DNA of 64,000 nucleotides from NCBI RefSeq assembly GCF_000695095.2, contig NZ_CP011454.1, forward strand, positions 2,108,001-2,172,000. Direction: 5' to 3'. Shown piece by piece: positions 1 to 8,901 of the stretch. The DNA comes from Gemmatimonas phototrophica. Its GTDB lineage: Bacteria > Gemmatimonadota > Gemmatimonadetes > Gemmatimonadales > Gemmatimonadaceae. The stretch's first letter is position 1. Every line of letters begins with the position of its first letter. The notes under the pieces were generated by a model that worked only from the letters and a program-made list of their open reading frames with translations, made no database searches and was not told where the DNA came from. The position numbers and the translations under genes are program-made.

Positions 1-1361
1 GCAAAGCGCCGTGTGTCGGCTATCAGGGTACCGGCGAGTATCGCTCGATGATCGACGAGGTCGTGTGGTTCCTCGAGGGGCGCACCGGCGATGTGGTCCG
101 TCATGTGCGGGAGCGCATGATGGAGGCGTCGGAGCGACTGGACTTTGAGCGCGCCGGCGAATTGCGGGATGCGCTGCGACACCTCGAAAAGATGGAAGAA
201 CCCACGGTGGTGTTGGAGGTCGAGGGCGGGGATCGTGATGTCGTGGGGTATGCCCGCGATGGCGAGGATGCATGCGTGGTCATCTTGCGCATTCGTGGTG
301 GCAAGTTGTTGGCACGCGAACACCGACTGCTTGAACACGCCGAGGGAGAGGATGATGGTGCCGTGCTTGGCGCCTCATTGGCCCAGTGGTATCGCATGGC
401 CGAGGCCCGTGCGGGTGATCTGCTGGTGCCGTTTGATTTCGAAGACCGGGACGTGCTGGAGGCTTCGCTCGAGGGCACGACCATCCGCGTACCCCAGCGG
501 GGACCACGCCGGGCACTGGTGGACCTGGCGGACAAGAACGCGCAACATCTGCTCGAGGAGTTCAAGCTGGCGTCGCTGGAATCGGAAGAGCGCGCCGCAG
601 ATCCCGTGTATGAGCTCCAGCGCGAACTGGGATTACCCCGTCTTCCGCGGTCACTGGTGTGCTTTGATATCTCGCACGCGCAAGGCACCGATGTGGTGGC
701 CAGTGCCGTGTGGTTTGAGAATGCGCGTCCCAAGCGCAGCGAGTACCGCAAGTTCAAGATTCAGATTTTTGAGGGGAATGATGACTTCAAATCCATGCAT
801 GAGGTGGTCACGCGCTATTTCAGGCGCCGCATGGATGAGGAAAAGCCGCTTCCGGATCTGGCGGTGATTGACGGCGGCAAAGGACAGTTGGGGGCTGCCC
901 GCGAGGCGCTGACGGCGCTTGGGGTGACCCAGATGGGGCTGATCAGTCTCGCCAAGAAGGATGAAGAAATCTTCCTGCCTGGGCGCAGCGAAAGCGTACG
1001 ATTGCCGCGGCGCTCGCCGGCCTTGCGCATGTTGCAGCAGGCGCGGGATGAGGCGCACCGGTTTGCGGTGACGTTCCAGCGCCAGAAGCGGGCCGCGCGT
1101 ACCATCACGTCGGAGCTGCTGAAGATCCCCGGCATCGGCCCCACCAAACGGCGCGCCTTGCTGCATGTTTTTGGCAGTGTGCAAGGGGTCAAGGAAGCCG
1201 CCCTCGAGGAGATTGCGCGTGTCCCCGGGTTCGGCGAGTCCACCGCGCGCAAAGTGTTACTCTCGCTTGGGGTGGACCTTCCACTCCCCACGGCGGGCGC
1301 TTCTGGTGAAGTGTCCGCCGCCCCACCTGACGATCCGACCCCACCGTCCACCGACGAATGA
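1..1361 (+). CDS. uvrC: UvrABC system protein C, 5' part outside the window
   Basis: Nucleotide excision repair endonuclease that cuts on both sides of a lesion bound by UvrB. The frame is open from the first bases, starting with the KAPCVGY region that precedes the UVR motif. About 452 residues are visible against roughly 610 in the family, so the N-terminal GIY-YIG nuclease domain lies upstream. Seen in order: a UVR (UvrB-binding) motif around ERLDFERAGELRDAL; an RNase H-like C-terminal nuclease with CFDISH, AVIDGGKGQL and RDEAHRFAV carrying the expected D, D and H; and a double helix-hairpin-helix (KIPGIGPTKRRALL and RVPGFGESTARKVL). An in-frame ATG at 48 is internal and not the real start. 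The stop overlaps the thrC start as ATGA, suggesting coupled translation. Confidence 0.97.
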   Translation, partial: KAPCVGYQGTGEYRSMIDEVVWFLEGRTGDVVRHVRERMMEASERLDFERAGELRDALRHLEKMEEPTVVLEVEGGDRDVVGYARDGEDACVVILRIRGGKLLAREHRLLEHAEGEDDGAVLGASLAQWYRMAEARAGDLLVPFDFEDRDVLEASLEGTTIRVPQRGPRRALVDLADKNAQHLLEEFKLASLESEERAADPVYELQRELGLPRLPRSLVCFDISHAQGTDVVASAVWFENARPKRSEYRKFKIQIFEGNDDFKSMHEVVTRYFRRRMDEEKPLPDLAVIDGGKGQLGAAREALTALGVTQMGLISLAKKDEEIFLPGRSESVRLPRRSPALRMLQQARDEAHRFAVTFQRQKRAARTITSELLKIPGIGPTKRRALLHVFGSVQGVKEAALEEIARVPGFGESTARKVLLSLGVDLPLPTAGASGEVSAAPPDDPTPPSTDE

Positions 1362-2503
1362 CGACTGCATCCTGGACGCTCCGCTGCTCGGCGTGCGACA
1401 CGCCAGCCGCCCTTGAGCGCGCTTCCCTGTGCGGCGCCTGCGGACAACCGCTGTTTGCCCGTTACGCGCCCGTTGCCACGACGACGGAGCTGCGCCCCCG
1501 GTGGGATATGTGGCGGTATGCGCCCTTCATGCCACTGCTCGAGGGGGAAGCACCGGTCACCCTCGGCGAAGGACTGACGCCGCTGATCGAGTGCCAGCCG
1601 TTGGCCGATGCAGTGGGCGTGCGCCGATTGTGGATCAAGGACGAAGCGCAGAATCCGACGGCCTCGTTCAAGGCGCGTGGTATGAGCGCCGCCGTGACCC
1701 GCGCCCGGGCTGAAGGCTTTCCGGGGTTGGTGGTGCCGACCGCGGGAAACGCCGGTGCGGCCCTGGCGGCCTACGGAGCCGCGGCCGGTATGAAGGTGCG
1801 CGTGTATGCTCCCCGGACGACACCTCGCCCCATTCTCGATACGATCGACGCCATGGGGGCCGAATTGATCCGCATCGACGGCCACATTGGCGACGCGGGA
1901 AAGCTGGCCCTCGCGTATGCCGCAGAATCCGGGTACTTCGCGATTTCGACGTTGCGTGAGCCGTATCGCGTGGAAGGCATGAAGACCATGGGCTTCGAAA
2001 TGGCCGAGCAGCTCGGATGGCGGGTCCCTGACGTGGTCGTCTACCCGACCGGAGGTGGCGAAGGGACGGTTGGGATCTGGAAGGCGTTGCAGGAACTCGC
2101 GGCGGGGGGCTGGATTCCCGCCGATCGGGTGCAACCGCAGTATGTGGTGGCGCAGGCGGCCGGCTGTGCGCCCATTGCCCGCGCCTTCGCCGCCGGTGCA
2201 GATCGGGCCGAACCCTGGGTCGATCCGGTGACCTACGCCAGCGGGCTGCGTGTCCCGTCGCCCTTGGGTGACCGGGTGCTGCTCCGAGTGCTTCGGGACA
2301 CCCAGGGCGTTGCTGGTACCGCCACGGAGGAGGCCATTCGCGATTGGACCTTCCGGTTGGCGACCGCCACCGGGATCGACGCCGCCCCGGAAGGGGGATG
2401 TGCCCTGTCCGTTCTGCGCGATGCGGTGGTTGCGGGACGCATTGCATCCGATGCCGAGGTCGTGGTGTACAACACGGGCAGTGGCGCGTCGTACCGCGCA
2501 TGA
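1358..2503 (+). CDS. thrC: Threonine synthase (PLP-dependent)
   Basis: Converts O-phospho-homoserine to threonine in the cytoplasm, the last step of threonine synthesis. The 381-residue protein starts with a zinc-ribbon-like segment carrying two CxxC pairs (CSAC at the start, CGAC about 18 residues later), seen in a subset of threonine synthases. The fold-II PLP core follows: the lysine in NPTASFKARGM should form the Schiff base, TAGNAGAALAAYG binds substrate, and a glycine loop (YPTGGGEGTVG) holds the PLP phosphate. The ATG overlaps the uvrC stop by four bases. No other threonine pathway gene is nearby. Related fold-II enzymes such as cysteate synthase cannot be fully excluded from sequence alone, but the length and motifs favour ThrC. 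Confidence 0.9.
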   Translation: MTTASWTLRCSACDTPAALERASLCGACGQPLFARYAPVATTTELRPRWDMWRYAPFMPLLEGEAPVTLGEGLTPLIECQPLADAVGVRRLWIKDEAQNPTASFKARGMSAAVTRARAEGFPGLVVPTAGNAGAALAAYGAAAGMKVRVYAPRTTPRPILDTIDAMGAELIRIDGHIGDAGKLALAYAAESGYFAISTLREPYRVEGMKTMGFEMAEQLGWRVPDVVVYPTGGGEGTVGIWKALQELAAGGWIPADRVQPQYVVAQAAGCAPIARAFAAGADRAEPWVDPVTYASGLRVPSPLGDRVLLRVLRDTQGVAGTATEEAIRDWTFRLATATGIDAAPEGGCALSVLRDAVVAGRIASDAEVVVYNTGSGASYRA

Positions 2504-2564
2504 CCGTATCTTTCGCGCGGCAGGTCAGCTCCTGCCGCATTCGACGGATTTTCGAGGAGTAGCG

Positions 2565-4055
2565 ATGAAGGTTTCGATGTGGACGCGCGCCGCCGGCGTG
2601 GCATTCTTTTCAATGGTCGGTGGCGCGCTGTCGCCGCTGGCCTCACAGGCCACGTGCAGCGTGAACGATGGTAGCCCGTTTCAGTTGGGCGGCGCCAAGC
2701 AGTACGTGATCAAGGCGGCCAGTTCGAGAAACAACGATGAAATTCCCAAGCATCTGGCCAATGCGATTCGGCTGCTGACGGATAGCCCGGAGAAGATCAA
2801 GAACGAAGCCGGCCGTCAGTGGCTCCTGCTGCGTGCGTTCGCGCAATTCCGGAGCCAGCACGAAGGTGTGTTTGTGCTGAACCGCGGGGACATGGGGTAC
2901 ACCACCAATCCGAAGGGGTCGCAGAATCTGTTGCTGGCGGTGGACAGCGCCGCATCAGCGCTCGAGAAGATTGCTCCGCAGTGTGCCGAGGCCATCAAGG
3001 GCTATCGTCAGCAATTCTACGGCGACGTGTACAACAAGGCGGTGGCGTCGCTGCAGGCCAATCAGGATGACTCGGCCGCGACCTATGCGAACCTGGCGTT
3101 GATGGTGTCGCCGGCGGATCCGCGCCCGTGGAACGTGCTGTCCTCGGTGTATGGCAAGCAGAACAAGGTCGACAGCGCCACGATGGCCATGGAACGCATT
3201 CTTGCGCTGGCTGGCAGCGATACTCTGTACAAGCGCATCAAGCAGCAGAGCCGATACAACCTAGCCGTCATCAACCTCACCAAGGCAGAAAGTGGGGCAG
3301 GGGCGTCCAAGGATGCGGACATCAGCAAGGCGCGCGGGCTGCTGGAGGAATATCTGAAGGAGTCGCCGGGGGAGCCGAATGCGGCTCAGGCGCTCGCCCG
3401 CGCGTTGCGGCTGTCCGGCGATACGGCGGCCGTGGCCAACTTGTTCGGAGACATACTGTCTACGCCGGACAAGTTCACCGCGGACCAGCTTTTCGAGGCC
3501 GGATCAAACGCTGCAGCCAGCGGTCGCGACGAGGATGCGGTCAAATTGTTCGAAGCCGGTTTCAAGAAGAATCCCAATCACCGGAACGCGCTCTACAACT
3601 ATGCCAACGCCCTGTTCTCCATGAAGGAGGCAGCCAAGATGGGGCCGGCCGTTCAGCGTCTGATGACGATCGATCCCAACTTCGAACGTGGATGGCGTCT
3701 GGTGGCCGGCTACTGGCAGCTGCGCTCGCGGGCGGAAACGGACGCAGCCAAGCGGAAGCCGTTCCAGGATTCCACGTTGTACTATCTCGATAAGCAGTCC
3801 AAGGTGAATCCCAAGGTGGACATTGTCGCCTCTGGGGCTGGCCGGACGGGGTATCAGATTCAGGGCTCGGTGTCGAATGGCGGGACGGCTGCGGGCAGCT
3901 GGACGATCAAGTTCGAGATTCTGGACGAGGCCGGGGCGGTGGTGGCGACGCGTGAGGTTGCCGTGGGGCCCATTGAGGCCGGCTCGGCGATGACCTTCAG
4001 TGTGACGGTAGAAGCGCCCAAAGGTGTGGCCTTCCGATACGCGCCCATCAAGTAA
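2565..4055 (+). CDS. Secreted TPR-repeat protein with C-terminal beta-sandwich domain
   Basis: Function unknown. I chose the ATG at 2565 because it follows a GAGGAG ribosome-binding site and begins a clean signal peptide (MKVSMWTRAAGVAFFSMVGG, likely cleaved after PLASQA). The same frame is open further upstream but that part overlaps thrC. The mature part of about 465 residues is mostly helical, with tetratricopeptide-like repeats (for example the stretches around LALMVSPADPRPWNVLSSVYG and KLFEAGFKKNPNHRNALYNYA). The last 80 or so residues switch to beta-type sequence (QIQGSVSNGGTAAGSWTIK and onward) resembling small FxLYD-like domains. It is separated from thrC by 61 bp and followed by a terminator, so it may be its own transcription unit. 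A periplasmic or outer-membrane scaffold role is inference. Confidence 0.8.
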   Translation: MKVSMWTRAAGVAFFSMVGGALSPLASQATCSVNDGSPFQLGGAKQYVIKAASSRNNDEIPKHLANAIRLLTDSPEKIKNEAGRQWLLLRAFAQFRSQHEGVFVLNRGDMGYTTNPKGSQNLLLAVDSAASALEKIAPQCAEAIKGYRQQFYGDVYNKAVASLQANQDDSAATYANLALMVSPADPRPWNVLSSVYGKQNKVDSATMAMERILALAGSDTLYKRIKQQSRYNLAVINLTKAESGAGASKDADISKARGLLEEYLKESPGEPNAAQALARALRLSGDTAAVANLFGDILSTPDKFTADQLFEAGSNAAASGRDEDAVKLFEAGFKKNPNHRNALYNYANALFSMKEAAKMGPAVQRLMTIDPNFERGWRLVAGYWQLRSRAETDAAKRKPFQDSTLYYLDKQSKVNPKVDIVASGAGRTGYQIQGSVSNGGTAAGSWTIKFEILDEAGAVVATREVAVGPIEAGSAMTFSVTVEAPKGVAFRYAPIK

Positions 4056-4141
4056 GGCGCGTGGTAGGAAGGTGTTGAAGAACGCCGAAGTCCATGAAAT
4101 TGATTGACTTCGGGGCTCCCAGTTCGTAGATTTTCTCAGGT

Positions 4142-4176
4142 GGGCGACGACGCTTCTGTCGTCGCCCGTTTGGTTT
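4142..4176 (+). terminator. Intrinsic terminator after the TPR gene
   Basis: A perfect 10-bp stem (GGGCGACGAC with GTCGTCGCCC) encloses the 6-base loop GCTTCT and is followed by GTTTGGTTT. It lies 87 bp past the stop at 4055 and separates the TPR gene from the DUF512-der group. Confidence 0.75.
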
Positions 4177-4222
4177 ACCGGGGGAGGGCCATCGGGCCTC
4201 GCCCCCGTTTTCGTCCCGGGTC

Positions 4223-5518
4223 ATGGTTCGCGTCACACACGTCGAGCCGGGAAGTATTGCCGATCAGGTCGGCATCGTTCCCGGTACCGAGCTGCTCGCC
4301 ATCAACGAACGGCCGTTGGAGGACTTCCTGGATTGGGAGTTTCTGACGGCCGAAGAGTCGTTTGTGGTTTCGGCGCGACAGCCCGACGGCACGGTGGTCG
4401 AATACGACATCGAGCGAACGGACGGGGACTCCATGGGCGTGGAGTTGGCGCCCCCCACCGTTCGGCGCTGTGCGAACCGCTGCGAGTTCTGTTTTATCGA
4501 AGGACTCCCCAAGGGGCTGCGCAAGGGACTCTATATACGCGACGACGACTACCGGCTGTCGTTTGCCTACGGCAACTTCGCCACGCTGTCGAACGTCAAG
4601 GAGCGCGATATCGCGCGCATCCTGGAGTACCGACTGTCTCCGCTGTACGTGTCGGTCCACGCGACCCCGTGGGAAGCACGCAAGGTGCTGCTCAACAATC
4701 CACGAGTGCCCAACATCGTAGAACAGCTCACGCGCCTGGCCGATGGCGGTATTCAGTTCCACTGCCAAATGGTCATTGTGCCTGGCATCAACGATGGTGA
4801 GGTCTTGGAGCAGTCGCTCACTGATCTCTGGAATCTCGGCGAGGCCGTCATGTCGATCGCCCTCGTTCCGGTTGGTGTCACGCAGTTCTCGCATCTGTAC
4901 ACCGGCAAGCCCATGGATGCCGGGAACGCCGGGGGGCTACTCGACGCGGTGCACCGCTGGGAAGAGCGGGCCCTCGAAGAGCGCGGCGACCGCTGGGTGT
5001 TCGGTTCCGATGAACTGTATCTGCTGGCCGGCGAGGAGCTGCCGGATGAAGAGCACTATGGCGAGTTCTCTCAGATCGAGAACGGTGTGGGGGCCGTAAC
5101 CTCACTCCGGGCCCGGGTACGTGATGGACTGTCGCAACTGCCACGCCTCGATGGCCGCCGCATCGGCGTAGTGACCGGTACATCCATGGTACCGCTCATG
5201 CCGGACCTGCTTGCACAGCTTACCGAGGCGACCGGAGCACAGTTCGTGCTCATCCCCACGGAGAATTCGCTGTTCGGGCCCACCACGACCACCGCTGGAC
5301 TGCTGGTTGGCGCCGACATCCGTCGCGCACTCGCGGAACGGTCTGACCTTGATATGGCGCTCATTCCGGCCGAGTGCATCAACGACAATGGCCTCTTCCT
5401 CGACGAAGAGTCGTTCATCGCGGTACGCGAGTCGTTGCCCATGCCGGTATTTCCCTCGTACGACTTCATTGACGCGCTCGTCCCCGAGGGGGATGCGGCG
5501 GTCGTTCCCGCCGCCTGA
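4223..5518 (+). CDS. DUF512 family protein: PDZ plus radical-SAM-like Fe-S domain
   Basis: Conserved protein of unknown biochemical role, often found beside der. Residues 1-65 look like a PDZ domain (VTHVEPGSIADQVGIVPGTEL). Next comes a radical-SAM-type cluster motif with C83, C87 and C90 (CANRCEFCF, Cx3Cx2C), and the remainder of the 431 residues carries the DUF512 domain. The motif suggests a 4Fe-4S enzyme using S-adenosylmethionine, but no substrate is known to me. It is followed 9 bp later by der, so the two are probably cotranscribed, which hints at a link to ribosome assembly or translation. The ATG at 4223 lacks a strong ribosome-binding site. It was chosen because the PDZ motif begins at once after it. 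Confidence 0.85.
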   Translation: MVRVTHVEPGSIADQVGIVPGTELLAINERPLEDFLDWEFLTAEESFVVSARQPDGTVVEYDIERTDGDSMGVELAPPTVRRCANRCEFCFIEGLPKGLRKGLYIRDDDYRLSFAYGNFATLSNVKERDIARILEYRLSPLYVSVHATPWEARKVLLNNPRVPNIVEQLTRLADGGIQFHCQMVIVPGINDGEVLEQSLTDLWNLGEAVMSIALVPVGVTQFSHLYTGKPMDAGNAGGLLDAVHRWEERALEERGDRWVFGSDELYLLAGEELPDEEHYGEFSQIENGVGAVTSLRARVRDGLSQLPRLDGRRIGVVTGTSMVPLMPDLLAQLTEATGAQFVLIPTENSLFGPTTTTAGLLVGADIRRALAERSDLDMALIPAECINDNGLFLDEESFIAVRESLPMPVFPSYDFIDALVPEGDAAVVPAA

Positions 5519-5527
5519 TCCGTTCGC

Positions 5528-6838
5528 ATGAGCATTCCCGTCGTAGCAATCGTTGGTCGCCCCAATGTGGGCAAATCACATTTGTTCAACCGCATCATTG
5601 GCGAGGCAACGGCCATTGTCAGTGATGAGGCTGGCACCACGCGCGACCGGCACTTTGGGCGCGCCGAGTGGGCCGGTCATGATTTCTGGTTGGTCGATAC
5701 CGGTGGTCTGGTCGAGGATTCCAACCTGCCCATGGATGTGGCGATCCGCCGCCAGGTGATGGAAGCCATCGAAGAAGCTGATCTCATGCTCTTCGTGTGC
5801 GATGCGCGGGTTGGCGTGCACCCCAGCGACGCCCGCATCATGGATCTGTTGCGCAACTCCCAGAAGCCATGGTTGCTGGTCGCCAACAAAGTCGACAATC
5901 CCGAGAGCGCCGACTATTTCGAGTTCTATCGGTTGGGGGTCACCGAGGTGTATCCGGTGTCGGCCTCCAACGGCAAAGGATCGGGAGACCTGCTGGACGC
6001 GGTCGTTGGCGCCATTCCGGTCACGGACGAGGAAATCCCGGAAGCAATTCGTGTTGCCGTCATTGGTCGCCCCAATGTTGGCAAGTCCAGTTTCGTGAAC
6101 CGCCTGCTTGGCGAAGACCGACTGGTGGTCCACGACGAATCCGGGACCACGCGAGACGCAATCGACGCGCCCATGCGCTACCACGACAACGAGCTCATTT
6201 TCGTCGATACCGCCGGTTTGCGCCGGCAATCCAAGATCGATGACGGGGTGGAGTTCTATTCGTCGCTGCGCACCCGGCGTGCGATCGAATCGTCGGATGT
6301 GTGCATCCTGATGATTGATGCCACCGAGGGCATGCAGAATCAGGATCTCAAGATTGCCACGATGGCCTGGGAGGCCGGTCGCGGTCTGATCATGGTGATC
6401 AACAAATGGGATCTGTTCGAGGACAAGACCGACAAGAGCGCGGAGAAATTCCGCAAGGATGCGGCCGAAAAAGTGCCGTATTTCAAGTTCGTGCCGTTCC
6501 TGTTCACCAGCGCCATTACCGGTCAGCGTGTCACGAAGGCGCTTGATCTCGTGCTCCAGGTTCAGGAGCAGCGCACGCGTCGCATCTCCACCTCCCAGGT
6601 GAATGACGCGCTGGAACAGCTGATCGCGCGACTGCAACCTCCGCAGGCCGCGGGGCGCGAAGTGAAGCTCAATTACGCCACACAGGTGGAAGTGTCACCA
6701 CCAACCATTGCGGTGTTCGGGAATAACCCGGAAGCCATTCCAGAGCATTACATCCGCTACCTGCACAACGGATTCCGGGAAATCTGGGGATTCACCGGCT
6801 CACCCTTGCGCATCATTCTGCGGAGAAAGAACAGTTGA
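5528..6838 (+). CDS. der: Ribosome-assembly GTPase Der (EngA)
   Basis: Double GTPase needed for maturation of the 50S ribosomal subunit. At 436 residues it has the usual length. Two tandem G domains are clear. The first has a P-loop GRPNVGKSHLFN near the N-terminus, DTGG and NKVD. The second has GRPNVGKSSFVN near residue 180, DTAG and NKWD. A C-terminal KH-like domain ends at RIILRRKNS. The stop overlaps the TTG start proposed for plsY, so der, plsY and gpsA probably share a transcript with the upstream DUF512 gene. Confidence 0.97.
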   Translation: MSIPVVAIVGRPNVGKSHLFNRIIGEATAIVSDEAGTTRDRHFGRAEWAGHDFWLVDTGGLVEDSNLPMDVAIRRQVMEAIEEADLMLFVCDARVGVHPSDARIMDLLRNSQKPWLLVANKVDNPESADYFEFYRLGVTEVYPVSASNGKGSGDLLDAVVGAIPVTDEEIPEAIRVAVIGRPNVGKSSFVNRLLGEDRLVVHDESGTTRDAIDAPMRYHDNELIFVDTAGLRRQSKIDDGVEFYSSLRTRRAIESSDVCILMIDATEGMQNQDLKIATMAWEAGRGLIMVINKWDLFEDKTDKSAEKFRKDAAEKVPYFKFVPFLFTSAITGQRVTKALDLVLQVQEQRTRRISTSQVNDALEQLIARLQPPQAAGREVKLNYATQVEVSPPTIAVFGNNPEAIPEHYIRYLHNGFREIWGFTGSPLRIILRRKNS

Positions 6839-7476
6839 GCGGTGTGTCCATGCCACTCTGGACATTCGGTGCGGCGTATCTCGCCGGATCGTTTCCCACG
6901 GCGTACATCGTGGGAAAGGCCAATGGCGTGGATCTTCGCACGGTGGGCTCCGGAAATCTCGGCGCGACCAATGTGTTCCGGACGCTCGGTTGGAAGTGGG
7001 GACTGCTCGTCTATCTCGTTGATGGCCTGAAAGGACTGCTCCCGACGTTGCTTCTGCCCGGGGCCGTTGGTGCGGCTGGTGGGTGGCCGTGGGGAGTCGC
7101 CGTTGGGGTGCTCACCATTCTGGGGCATGTCAAACCCGTTTTCCTCATGGGGAAGGGCGGCGGGAAGGGAGTGGCAACTGCCAGTGGCGTGTTCTTCGCA
7201 TTGGCACCAGTTGCCGGTGCCTTCGCGGTGCTTGCGTTCGCGCTGGTCGTCTCCCTGACACGCTATGTCTCGCTGGCTTCGCTGGTGGGGGCCGCTGTGT
7301 TGCCCGTGGCCATTCTGGTGCAGGCGGGTGCGGTGACGCCCCTGATGCTCGTGAGTCTTGCCATTTCGGCGTTTGTGTTCTGGACGCACCGTGAGAACAT
7401 CGGGCGTCTCCTCCGTGGTGAAGAACGGCGTATCGGCCGCGGCAGCTCAACGCCGTCCGAAGGATCGCGATCATGA
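6835..7476 (+). CDS. plsY: Acyl-phosphate:glycerol-3-phosphate acyltransferase
   Basis: Inner-membrane enzyme that moves an acyl group from acyl-phosphate (made by PlsX, encoded at 40.3-41.3 kb) to glycerol-3-phosphate, the first step of phospholipid synthesis. It is a multi-pass membrane protein with the family motifs GSGNLGATNVFR, a glycine-rich loop GKGGGKGVAT, and a late segment around WTHRENIGRLLRG. The TTG at 6835 is favoured by the GGAG site at 6822-6825 and by the TTGA overlap with der. A GTG at 6844 or ATG at 6850 would also give a full-length protein. It sits directly before gpsA, whose product supplies the glycerol-3-phosphate substrate. Confidence 0.93.
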   Translation: MSGVSMPLWTFGAAYLAGSFPTAYIVGKANGVDLRTVGSGNLGATNVFRTLGWKWGLLVYLVDGLKGLLPTLLLPGAVGAAGGWPWGVAVGVLTILGHVKPVFLMGKGGGKGVATASGVFFALAPVAGAFAVLAFALVVSLTRYVSLASLVGAAVLPVAILVQAGAVTPLMLVSLAISAFVFWTHRENIGRLLRGEERRIGRGSSTPSEGSRS

Positions 7477-7510
7477 CGCCGTGCACCCCCCGCTTTCTGA
7501 GGGAGCACCA

Positions 7511-8518
7511 GTGACGCAAACGCCCATGCGGTGCACCGTGGTTGGCGGTGGTGCCTGGGGAACGGCCATCGCCGATCGGTTGGCACGCAATGGTCTTGCC
7601 ACAATCCTGTGGGCGCGGGAAACGGACGTCGTGGACGCCGTCAATTCACGTCATGAGAATCCACGGTTTCTCCCCACGATCGCCTTGGCTCCCAATCTGG
7701 TGGCGAGTGGCGATATGGCCGCCGCCCTGCACGGAGCGCAACTCGTGGTGTATGCCGCGCCCTCCCATGTGCTACGCACGGTGGTGGCGAGCTGTGCGCA
7801 GCACATCGCGCCGGGGGCCGTGTTGTCCGTGGCCACCAAGGGCATTGAGCGGGAAACGCTTGCCCTCATGACCGATGTGGTCGGCGAGGCGGCCCCCGGG
7901 CATGCCGTGGTGGCCGTGAGTGGTCCGAGCTTTGCCGCTGAGGTAGCGCAGGGACAGCCGACGGCCGTTGTCGCAGCGTGTGCACACCATGAGGCGGCGA
8001 AGCTGGTGCAGTCCGCCATGAGTGCTGCCGCGTTTCGTGTCTACACCAGCGACGACGTGGTGGGGGTGGAGTTGGGGGGCGCTCTCAAGAACGTCATGGC
8101 GGTGGCCACGGGGATTCTGGACGGCCTTGGCCTCGGTTTCAACCCGCGAGCGGCCCTCATGACGCGCGGGCTTGCCGAGATGACGCGCTTGGGGGTGGCC
8201 CTTGGCGCCAAGAGTGACACCTTCGCCGGATTGGCCGGACTTGGCGATCTGGTGCTTACGTGCACCGGTGCCCTCTCGCGCAATCGCGCTGTGGGCGTGG
8301 CCATCGGACAGGGGCAAAGTCTCGAAGAGGCACTCGCCGGAAAGGACAGCGTAGCCGAAGGAGTGCTCAACACGCAGAGTGCCAAGGCACTGGCCGACAA
8401 GGTCGGCGTCGAAATGCCCATCGTTGACGCCACCCATCGCATCCTGTTTGACGGATGGTCCCCCCGCGATGCCGTGGCGGAGCTCATGGCGCGTGAACTG
8501 CGGCCGGAGCGGGACTGA
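7511..8518 (+). CDS. gpsA: NAD(P)-dependent glycerol-3-phosphate dehydrogenase
   Basis: Reduces dihydroxyacetone phosphate to sn-glycerol-3-phosphate for phospholipid synthesis. The 335 residues match the family length. The N-terminal Rossmann motif VVGGGAWGTAIA binds the cofactor, VSGPSFAAEVAQG is the family's central motif, and ELGGALKNVMAVATG carries the conserved lysine. The GTG at 7511 is preceded by GAGGGAG. An ATG at 7526 is an alternative that shortens the protein by five residues, and the reading frame upstream of 7511 overlaps plsY and does not look coding. It ends 2 bp before the next gene. Confidence 0.95.
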   Translation: MTQTPMRCTVVGGGAWGTAIADRLARNGLATILWARETDVVDAVNSRHENPRFLPTIALAPNLVASGDMAAALHGAQLVVYAAPSHVLRTVVASCAQHIAPGAVLSVATKGIERETLALMTDVVGEAAPGHAVVAVSGPSFAAEVAQGQPTAVVAACAHHEAAKLVQSAMSAAAFRVYTSDDVVGVELGGALKNVMAVATGILDGLGLGFNPRAALMTRGLAEMTRLGVALGAKSDTFAGLAGLGDLVLTCTGALSRNRAVGVAIGQGQSLEEALAGKDSVAEGVLNTQSAKALADKVGVEMPIVDATHRILFDGWSPRDAVAELMARELRPERD

Positions 8519-8520
8519 TC

Positions 8521-8886
8521 GTGGCCGGCGCTCGCGGAGAACTGGTCCAGGAGTTTTACTCCATTGGTGACGTGTGTACGCTCACTGAGCTCAAGCCGCA
8601 CGTGCTTCGGTACTGGGAGAGTCAGTTCAAGCTCCTCAACCCGGCCAAGAATCGCAGCGGAAATCGCGTCTACTCACGACGCGAGGTGGAACTCATTCTG
8701 CTGGTCAAGCACTTGCTGTACACCGAGAAGTACACTATCGACGGCGCGCGTCAGAAGCTCGATGAGCACCGCAAAGGTGGGTCACTTCGTCCGGCCGCGC
8801 GAGCCGCACTCGAAGTCGAAGCATTGGAAAGTCTTGAACGTGAGCTGGCCGACCTCCAGGCGCTGCTCGACGATACGCTGCGCTGA
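8521..8886 (+). CDS. Small MerR-type DNA-binding regulator
   Basis: A 121-residue protein whose N-terminal half is a MerR-like winged helix-turn-helix: YSIGDVCTLTELKPHVLRYW followed by a wing containing NRSGNRVYSRREVELI. The rest (EVEALESLERELADLQALL) is a short predicted coiled coil, suitable for dimer formation. There is no metal- or drug-binding C-terminal domain, so the signal it responds to, if any, is unknown. It starts with GTG just after gpsA and 15 bp before surE, inside the run of housekeeping genes, so a local role in lipid or stress control is possible but unproven. Confidence 0.85.
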   Translation: MAGARGELVQEFYSIGDVCTLTELKPHVLRYWESQFKLLNPAKNRSGNRVYSRREVELILLVKHLLYTEKYTIDGARQKLDEHRKGGSLRPAARAALEVEALESLERELADLQALLDDTLR

Positions 8887-8901
8887 CCCCATACCGTACC
8901 T

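Noticed and set aside
2250-2564. Upstream extension of the TPR gene to 2250
   Set aside because: It would overlap thrC by over 250 bp, lacks family-like sequence, and the ATG at 2565 has a good ribosome-binding site and signal peptide.
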